Shown: piece after piece, positions 58,743 through 64,000 of the stretch | Position numbering within the stretch: the stretch's first letter is position 1 | Layout: each line of letters starts with the position of its first letter | Assembly: GCF_014192285.1 (NCBI RefSeq) | Contig: NZ_JACHXQ010000001.1 | Span: 712,581 to 776,580 of the forward strand | Source of the DNA: Halomonas fontilapidosi | GTDB lineage: Bacteria > Pseudomonadota > Gammaproteobacteria > Pseudomonadales > Halomonadaceae | Length of the DNA stretch: 64,000 bases | Direction: 5' to 3' | The notes under the pieces: generated by a model | What the model saw: only the letters and a program-made list of their open reading frames with translations | Database searches by the model: none | Told to the model about the DNA's origin: nothing | Program-made: the position numbers and the translations under genes

Positions 58743-60224
58743 TCACGCGAGTTCGCGAAACTCTTTTTCGAAGCGCTTGGCCTGCTTCTTCGAGACCCCG
58801 CCCAGCACCTCGATGGCGTGGCGCAGGCGCGCCCGGGTCATGTCAGACCCCAGGATCGCCATGGCGTCCATCACCGAGGTGCTCGAGCTGGAGCCGGTGA
58901 TGGCGATGAACACCGGGGCCAAGAAGGCCTTCATCTTAAGCTCGAAGTGGCCAGCCAGTGCCTTGACCTCCTCCAGCAGCGCCGCCTTGTGCCAGGCCGG
59001 CACAGCCTCGAAGCGCCACACCAGGAACTGCAGCAGCTTGAGCAGCTCCTCGCGGGAGAGCTTGACCTCGTCGAAGCTCTCCTCCTCGATGTCCGGCAGG
59101 CCCGAAAAGAAGTGCCCGGCCAGGGGTACCACCTGAGAGAGCGTCTCCACCCGGGGACGCACCTGAGGCAGGATCTGGCTGACGTACTCCTCGTTGAAGG
59201 CCCATTCCATCAGCGCCTTGAGAAAGGCCTTGTCGTCGAGCTCCTCGCGGATATAGACGCCGTTGAGCCAGGTCAGCTTCTCCAGGTCGAATACCGGCCC
59301 CCCCAGCGACACGCGCTGGATATCGAAATGGCTCATCATCTCGTCGAGGCTGAACTTCTCGCGCTCGTCGGGCATCGACCAACCCATGCGGCCCAGGTAG
59401 TTGATCACCGCCTGGGGCAGGAAGCCCATGCGCCGGTAGTAGTTGATGGAGGTCGGGTTCTTGCGCTTGGAGAGCTTGGACTTGTCGGGATTGCGCAGCA
59501 GCGGCATGTGACAGAGCTGCGGCATCTCCCAGCCGAAGTATTCATAGAGAAGCTGGTGCTTGGGCGCCGAGTTGATCCACTCCTCGCCACGCAGCACGTG
59601 GGTGATGCCCATCAGGTGGTCATCGACCACGTTGGCAAGGTGGTAGGTGGGCATGCCGTCGGACTTGAGCAGAATCTGCGCGTCCACCTGAGCCCAGTCG
59701 ACCTCGATCACGCCGCGCAGCATGTCGTCGACCACGCAGCTGCCCGAAGCAGGTACTTTCATGCGCACCACGTAGGGCCAGCCCTCGCGCTCACGACGCG
59801 ACTGCTCCTCGCCAGGCAGGGCAAGGTCGGAAGGCTTGAGGGCCAGGTGCATGCCGGCTTCCTTGCGCGCCTCGCGCAGCTCATCGAGCTCCTCACTGGT
59901 GCGGTAGCACTTGAAGGCATGGCCGGCCTCGATCAGCTGACGGGCGAATTCCCCGTAGATGTCGCCACGTTCGCTCTGGCGATAGGGGCCATGGGGGCCG
60001 CCCACGTCGGGCCCCTCGTCCCACTCCAGCCCCAGCCAACGCAGCGAATCGAGGATCATCTGCTCGGACTCGGGCGTCGAGCGCACGCGGTCGGTGTCCT
60101 CGATGCGCAGGATAAACTGGCCGCCGTGCTGGCGGGCGAAGCAGAGGTTGAACAGGGCGATATAGGCGGTGCCCACATGGGGATCGCCGGTGGGTGACGG
60201 CGCGATACGAGTACGAACGGTCAT
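58743..60224 (-). CDS. gltX: Glutamate--tRNA ligase
   Basis: Class I aminoacyl-tRNA synthetase for Glu. The 493-residue protein has [16 protein letters not shown] (HIGH-type motif), RIEDTDR, the KMSKS-type motif SKLSKRKNP, and the C-terminal helical anticodon-binding domain. ATG 60224 follows AAGGA; the ORF extension to 60284 is not GltX-like. Its substrate tRNA-Glu is the second gene downstream on the same strand, a common linkage. Confidence 0.97.
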   Translation of the reverse strand: MTVRTRIAPSPTGDPHVGTAYIALFNLCFARQHGGQFILRIEDTDRVRSTPESEQMILDSLRWLGLEWDEGPDVGGPHGPYRQSERGDIYGEFARQLIEAGHAFKCYRTSEELDELREARKEAGMHLALKPSDLALPGEEQSRREREGWPYVVRMKVPASGSCVVDDMLRGVIEVDWAQVDAQILLKSDGMPTYHLANVVDDHLMGITHVLRGEEWINSAPKHQLLYEYFGWEMPQLCHMPLLRNPDKSKLSKRKNPTSINYYRRMGFLPQAVINYLGRMGWSMPDEREKFSLDEMMSHFDIQRVSLGGPVFDLEKLTWLNGVYIREELDDKAFLKALMEWAFNEEYVSQILPQVRPRVETLSQVVPLAGHFFSGLPDIEEESFDEVKLSREELLKLLQFLVWRFEAVPAWHKAALLEEVKALAGHFELKMKAFLAPVFIAITGSSSSTSVMDAMAILGSDMTRARLRHAIEVLGGVSKKQAKRFEKEFRELA

Positions 60225-60384
60225 GTCGTCCTTGGTCCTGTCGATGGTGTGGGACTTGCCCTGGCGAGCGGGCGAATGCCACACATTATACGCACCTGGT
60301 CGGCGCCGGGCAGCCGTGCCCAGGAATCATTCCCTCCCCGCGTGGTCCATGCTGGAACCTGAACCCTCCGCACAAGGATTCACC

Positions 60385-61125
60385 ATGCTCTCGCGACTCC
60401 CCGACGGTTTCACGGCCCTGGTCACTGGCGCCTCCGGCGGCATCGGCCACGCCGTGGTCAACGCCCTGCTGGAAAGCGATCGGCCAGGCCGTGTGATCGG
60501 CGTCAGCCGCGCCGGCCATTCACATCCTGACCCCCGCTTTGAGTCACTCGCTCTGGACATCAGCGAAACGCAGGGGCTCGCCGCACTGGAACACGCTCTG
60601 GACGCCGCCCCGCTTCATCTGGTGTTCAATGCCATCGGCATGCTGCATGACGACGAGCTCGGCATCGGCCCCGAGAAGAAACTCGACGATCTGGACGCCG
60701 AGGCCCTGAGCCGGCTCTACCATGTCAATGCGATCACCCCGGCATTGCTGCTCAAGGCCTTGCAGCCCAGCCTCAAGGGGCGCCATCCGGCGCTGGTGGC
60801 GAGTCTCTCGGCGCGGGTCGGCTCGATCGGCGACAATCGGCTGGGCGGCTGGTACGCCTACCGGGCCAGCAAGGCCGCCCACAACATGCTGATGAAGACC
60901 GCTGCCGTGGAACTGCGACGCCTCAATCCCGAGGCCTGTGTCGCCTCGCTGCATCCCGGCACCACGGATACCGCGCTTTCAAAACCCTTCCAGGCAAGGG
61001 TTCCGGACGACAAGCTGTTTACAGCGAGGTTCGTCGCCGAGCGGTTGCTCACGGTACTGGACGACTGCGGCCCGGAGCAGAGCGGCACCTTCCTCGACTG
61101 GGCCGGCGAAGCCGTTGAGTGGTGA
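60385..61125 (+). CDS. Short-chain dehydrogenase/reductase, CsgA/C-factor-like
   Basis: The 246-residue SDR has the NAD(P) motif VTGASGGIGHAVV, NAIGMLHD (NAG-like), catalytic Ser in SLSARVGSIGDN and the Tyr-Lys pair in GGWYAYRASKAAHNM. It resembles the cell-cell signalling C-factor/YciK-like SDR group. ATG 60385 is preceded by AAGGATT. Substrate unknown. It is divergent from gltX. Confidence 0.9.
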   Translation: MLSRLPDGFTALVTGASGGIGHAVVNALLESDRPGRVIGVSRAGHSHPDPRFESLALDISETQGLAALEHALDAAPLHLVFNAIGMLHDDELGIGPEKKLDDLDAEALSRLYHVNAITPALLLKALQPSLKGRHPALVASLSARVGSIGDNRLGGWYAYRASKAAHNMLMKTAAVELRRLNPEACVASLHPGTTDTALSKPFQARVPDDKLFTARFVAERLLTVLDDCGPEQSGTFLDWAGEAVEW

Positions 61126-61248
61126 TGCCCGGTGAGGGGTGCCGCGATGGCCATAAACAGAGCAGAATTAGCGTTGATGCACGCCCTTGCACGCTGAAAA
61201 TCGATCGCAGAAGATCACACCCTCTTAATTTCCCCACAGGATGTTGCA

Positions 61249-61836
61249 ATGGACACACTCGGCCCTCGGATCAAGGAACTTCGGCTGGAGGCCAAGCTCA
61301 ACAAGGCGGCCCTGGCGCGCAGGGTCGGTGTATCCGATGTGACCATCTCCTATTGGGAGTCGGGCGCCATCCGACAGATCGGCCACGAACGGCTCGTGGC
61401 GCTGGCCCAGGCCCTGAACTGCCCGCTGTCGCGGCTGCTGGAGGAAACGGGAACCCGCGCCGGCCCGCTCTTTCTGCGCAGCCGGATGCCGCTGCCGTGG
61501 CAGGATGGCCGGCAGAAGGGAATCGAACTGCCGATCGAGATGGTGCCCGGTCAGCACTGGGACGGTGACTGCTTTCTGGTTACCCCGGCCCCGGGTGAGC
61601 AGTTTGACTTCCTCAAGGAGGGCGACCTCGTCGCCATTGCCCCCAGCGACATCTTCCGCCAGTCCGGACTCTATCTGATCGATGATGATGGCACGCTGGC
61701 TATCCGCCACGTCGACCAGACCCCCACTGGCGAGCTGATATTTCATCGCGAGAACAGCGACGAGGCCATGCCCTGGGCCCCGGCCTGCCGATTGCTCGGC
61801 AAGCTGGTCGCCCATTGGCGAATGCAGTCGCTGTGA
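61249..61836 (+). CDS. XRE-family regulator with a degenerate S24 (LexA/CI-like) C-terminal domain
   Basis: The 195-residue protein has an N-terminal helix-turn-helix (about 7-60: KAALARRVGVSDVTISYWESGAI) and a C-terminal S24-like fold (GDCFLVTPAPGEQFDFLKEGDLVAIAPSD...GLYLIDDDGTLAIRHV). The usual GDSM nucleophile motif is absent, and Arg replaces the catalytic Lys in LAIRHV, so RecA-stimulated self-cleavage is unlikely. ATG 61249. It is an isolated gene, 5 nt from the convergent lipoprotein gene. Confidence 0.82.
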   Translation: MDTLGPRIKELRLEAKLNKAALARRVGVSDVTISYWESGAIRQIGHERLVALAQALNCPLSRLLEETGTRAGPLFLRSRMPLPWQDGRQKGIELPIEMVPGQHWDGDCFLVTPAPGEQFDFLKEGDLVAIAPSDIFRQSGLYLIDDDGTLAIRHVDQTPTGELIFHRENSDEAMPWAPACRLLGKLVAHWRMQSL

Positions 61837-61840
61837 GGAA

Positions 61841-62434
61841 TCACTCCACCTCCATCACCTCGACCTCATCGAGAGTGCGGCGGGTCTCACTGCCCACCAG
61901 AAAGCGTTGGCTGTAGCGAGCGATCTGGCCCAGCCCATGACGCGACGTTTGCACCAGGGGCCCGCTGAGATGCTCGTTCTGCTCGCCGAGACGCGCTCGC
62001 ACCGACCTCGGCTGCACGCTGCCCTCCTGCACCTCGACGATGACCCGGTAGCCGCCATCCGGTAAGCCACTGCCGGGCCCGAACGGACCGGCATCGAAGC
62101 CGCCCTCTTCCACCGACACGCGTTCGCGCCAGCGCACGCCGCTGAGTTCGCGTTCCACGATGACCAGCAAGCGGGTCGCCCCGGGCAGATTGGTGTCGCC
62201 CTCCACCCTCAGGCGTCGGTCACTGCCCAGGCTGGACGAGACATCGATCGTCACTGCCTGGTCGAAAGGCGGCACCTCCGGAACGTCGGGAGCGGGCTCC
62301 GGTGGTGACTCGCTAGCCTCGGCGGTGGTCGCCGTCTCGGCAGGCTCGGATGTTGCAGCCTCCTCGCTACCACCGCATCCCGCCAGCCCTATCATCAGCA
62401 GGCCTGCTGCCATTGCTCGATACCAGACCGTCAT
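61841..62434 (-). CDS. Predicted lipoprotein, function unknown
   Basis: The 197-residue precursor has a signal peptide with lipobox LAGC (Cys20), then an acidic Ala/Glu/Pro/Thr-rich linker (about 22-55), then a beta-rich domain with VTIDVSSSLGSDRRLRVEGDTNLPGATRL, ending in VEVMEVE. Not recognised. Its last codons nearly abut the XRE gene on the opposite strand. The Asp at +2 for retention is not present (Gly follows Cys), so outer-membrane sorting is expected. Confidence 0.75.
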   Translation of the reverse strand: MTVWYRAMAAGLLMIGLAGCGGSEEAATSEPAETATTAEASESPPEPAPDVPEVPPFDQAVTIDVSSSLGSDRRLRVEGDTNLPGATRLLVIVERELSGVRWRERVSVEEGGFDAGPFGPGSGLPDGGYRVIVEVQEGSVQPRSVRARLGEQNEHLSGPLVQTSRHGLGQIARYSQRFLVGSETRRTLDEVEVMEVE

Positions 62435-62473
62435 GCACGCCTCCCGTCGCGTCGATGAGAGGCCAGACTAGCA

Positions 62474-62821
62474 TCATTCCCCACCGCCGCGCGTGGCCTC
62501 GGGCAGCTCGGCGCAGTCGCGGCAGAGCGTGGTGTAGGGCACCGCCGATAGCCGGCGCGCGTCGATGGCCTCGCCGCACTCCTCGCAGAGATCGCCCTCA
62601 CCGTTGTCGATGCGCTCGAGCGCATGCATCACCTGGCGAAGTTCGTCCTCGGCTTCCTGCTGAAGCGCCTCGATCACGTCGTCGTTCTGCAACTCGATGG
62701 ACTGTTCTTCCATGTCCTTGTCCAACGGACCGCCCCGCTGCTCCTTGTGGGCCTTGTAACGCTCGAAACGGTCGATGAGCTCGTCGCGCAGCGCTTCCAG
62801 CTCCTGCTTCCTGTGCGCCAT
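62474..62821 (-). CDS. DksA/TraR-type C4 zinc-finger protein
   Basis: The 115-residue protein has an N-terminal coiled-coil-like helix (residues 3-70, Glu/Arg/Gln-rich) and a four-cysteine finger: Cys79-x2-Cys82 ... Cys100-x2-Cys103 (GDLCEECGEAIDARRL, TLCRDC). The coil tip DxxDxA of DksA is not obvious, so it is closer to YbiI-like members than to DksA itself. ATG 62821 follows AGGAGA. Possible RNA polymerase secondary-channel binder, by family only. Confidence 0.87.
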   Translation of the reverse strand: MAHRKQELEALRDELIDRFERYKAHKEQRGGPLDKDMEEQSIELQNDDVIEALQQEAEDELRQVMHALERIDNGEGDLCEECGEAIDARRLSAVPYTTLCRDCAELPEATRGGGE

Positions 62822-62939
62822 GGTGTCGTCTCCTGTAATGCCGACAGTGCCTAACAAGGGCCCTGCCTGTATTGCCTCTAGATAGCCTATCGCAGCCAAC
62901 ACCCCTGCATGAGGAGGGTCAAGCCGCCGCCCCCTCCGT

Positions 62940-63179
62940 TCAAGCCATGCCCAGGGCGTCGTAGCCTTCCGGCGTCAGGGTAATGCGCTCGGGCTCGTCG
63001 CTGCCCCGCGTCCGGTCGACGCGAATCAGGCGCCTGGCTTCCAGGGTGTCGATGTCTTCCAGCACTTCCTCCAGCAGACTATCCTCGCCCGGGTGACCGA
63101 AAGGCGAGGCCAGTGTCCCGCCGTGCTGCAGCACGCGCGACAGCAGCTCTATCTGGTGCTCGGTAAGATCGCCGCTCAT
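62940..63179 (-). CDS. Small conserved-looking protein, winged-helix-like
   Basis: The 79-residue acidic protein (MSGDLTEHQIELLSRVLQHGG ... DIDTLEARRLIRVDR ... ERITLTPEGYDALGMA) has a helix-helix-strand pattern typical of small winged-helix proteins, with a final LTPEGYDAL as in MarR/PadR-like ends. ATG 63179 has AGAGGGAG upstream. Function unknown. The 292 bp to csp hold the csp leader and no other gene. Confidence 0.65.
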   Translation of the reverse strand: MSGDLTEHQIELLSRVLQHGGTLASPFGHPGEDSLLEEVLEDIDTLEARRLIRVDRTRGSDEPERITLTPEGYDALGMA

Positions 63180-63471
63180 GCGTTGCTCCCTCTGATGGGT
63201 GGATGCTTGCCAGTCAGTATGGACGAAGGCCGCCTTGTGCGGCATCGGCCTCCTCTCTGATCCATCATCGGGATGACCGAGACGCCATACAAGGCATTGA
63301 CGCCGGGCGCCATTCGTGACACAGTGCGTGCAGTTGGTAAGCAAGATGCATATTGTCAGTAGTAGTCGAATCCTTTCGGTTGTCTGGTTATATCCCCTTG
63401 TTTGACCCACTAGCAGTCGGGGCATTACCCGGTAATTCGTAACACGCGCACAGCGCGAGAGGAGACACATC

Positions 63472-63675
63472 ATGGCTACTGGCACAGTCAAGTGGTTCAA
63501 CGACGCAAAAGGCTTTGGCTTCATCACCCCGACCGACGGCGGCGATGACCTCTTTGCCCACTTCTCCGAAATCAAGGCAGACGGCTTCAAGTCCCTCCAG
63601 GACGGCCAGCAGGTCTCCTTCGACGTGGTTCAGGGCAAGAAAGGCCTGCAGGCTTCGAACATCGAAGTCATCTGA
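63472..63675 (+). CDS. Cold-shock domain protein (CspA family)
   Basis: A 67-residue single CSD that binds single-stranded [26 protein letters not shown] with RNP1 KGFGFI and RNP2-like LFAHFSEI, then [22 protein letters not shown] 63472 has AGGAG 9 nt upstream. A structured leader is likely in the 292-bp gap but I could not define a cold box or a firm promoter. A very strong terminator follows. Confidence 0.95.
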   Translation: MATGTVKWFNDAKGFGFITPTDGGDDLFAHFSEIKADGFKSLQDGQQVSFDVVQGKKGLQASNIEVI

Positions 63676-63715
63676 TCGTCGATCAGACAGACCTATCGCG
63701 TCGCAAGACGCCGAG

Positions 63716-63750
63716 CACCAAGGCCCGCTGATGCGGGCCTTGGTGTTTCT
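63716..63750 (+). terminator. Terminator of the cold-shock gene
   Basis: CACCAAGGCCCGC and GCGGGCCTTGGTG form a perfect 13-bp stem with a TGAT loop, followed by TTTCT. Confidence 0.9.
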
Positions 63751-63863
63751 GCGTGTCCGGTTTTCTTGCACCAGCCAAGGCCCGCGAGCCTATCACCCGG
63801 CCAGCATTGGCCAGAAATTGACCGGCACTGGTAGAATGCCACCTTTCTGACCGACACCTCGTG

Positions 63864-63923
63864 ATGCCGATGCCCCAGCTCGACCGTACCTTCTCCGTCG
63901 CGCCGATGATGGATAGGAACTGA
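63864..63923 (+). pseudogene. dusA: 5' fragment of dusA (tRNA-dihydrouridine synthase A), cut after about 17 codons
   Basis: ATG 63864 encodes MPMPQLDRTFSVAPMMD then Arg, Asn, stop. RxFSVAPMMD is the hallmark N-terminus of DusA, where the next residues should be WTDRHCR. The frame is lost right after GATGATGGA. This is the place where elements using dusA-specific tyrosine recombinases are known to insert, so this is most simply the left side of an integrated element, which would restore a hybrid dusA at its far end. The fragment itself is too short to function. Confidence 0.75.
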
Positions 63924-64000
63924 GCTCCGCCACTCCGGCATTCATTGCCATCACGTACCAAATTTCTACCAACGATTTTCCCTTTTCTTCTCGCCAGCAT
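63913..64000. mobile_element. Possible left boundary of a dusA-integrated genomic island or prophage
   Basis: After the break in dusA near 63913 the sequence no longer resembles DusA in any frame and drops to roughly half G+C by my count over 63924-64000, against a clearly higher value for the rest of the window. No gene is recognisable in the 88 nt; an integrase would be expected just beyond the edge. The attachment core would overlap GCGCCGATGATGGA at about 63900-63913. Confidence 0.5.

Noticed and set aside
63818..63837. TTGACC and TAGAAT as the dusA promoter
   Set aside because: Only 8 bp separate the two hexamers.
63683..64000. A 105-codon minus-strand frame entering from the right edge
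   Set aside because: It crosses the csp terminator and the dusA fragment, has no ribosome site and no family resemblance.

Overview
The window looks like a chromosomal stretch of a high-G+C gammaproteobacterium, most likely Halomonadaceae (Halomonas-like). The grounds are gene order (ftsK / aat-bpt-infA / clpA-clpS; icd-rluE-nudJ-mnmA-hflD-purB-roxA; sdhCDAB-sucAB-lpd-sucCD / gltA), acidic housekeeping proteins, and strong G+C bias that opens long antisense frames. Genus is inference from remembered gene order and protein resemblance; no database was consulted. Almost everything is core genome: no IS element, prophage, CRISPR array or rRNA operon is visible, but the right edge cuts into what looks like an integrated element inside dusA.

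Layout. 1-2136: N-terminal part of ftsK, running off the left edge. 2292-7054: an N-degron module (aat, bpt, clpA, clpS) with infA. 7256-10925: two unrelated NADP isocitrate dehydrogenases, dimeric and monomeric, transcribed divergently. 11063-17101: rluE-nudJ, then the tightly overlapped mnmA-hflD-purB-roxA run and a GNAT enzyme, with GGGGCAA heptamer repeats after two stop codons. 17487-29213: isocitrate lyase, slyB, slyD, a CDP-alcohol phosphotransferase next to a TVP38-flavoreductase fusion, periplasmic msrA, an MFS exporter, an NlpC/P60 lipoprotein and an 821-residue DUF1266-repeat protein. 29427-32205: gabD-gabT. 32372-44586: envelope, stress and RNA genes (K+ channel, GlsB-like, DUF924, ycjX-ycjF, usp, HAD phosphatase, rnb, glycosyltransferase plus LPG-synthase-like membrane protein, DUF1989).

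44704-57997 holds the lower TCA cycle: sdhCDAB-sucAB-lpd-sucCD on the minus strand, divergent from gltA, with good sigma-70 promoters for both. 57998-58509 is noncoding apart from one 34-codon reading frame with a perfect Shine-Dalgarno; it also carries an inverted pair of DnaA boxes. Then come tRNA-Ala and tRNA-Glu (minus strand, stringent-type promoter), gltX, an SDR, an XRE-S24 regulator, a lipoprotein, a DksA-type zinc-finger protein, a small unknown protein, a cold-shock protein, and the severed 5' end of dusA at 63864-63923.

Functionally, citrate synthase, both isocitrate dehydrogenases, isocitrate lyase, 2-oxoglutarate dehydrogenase, succinyl-CoA synthetase, succinate dehydrogenase and the GABA-to-succinate pair all lie within 50 kb, so much of central carbon flow through isocitrate and succinate is encoded here. 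The most interesting leads are the interrupted dusA, the heptamer repeats, the 57998-58509 region and several unusual domain architectures.
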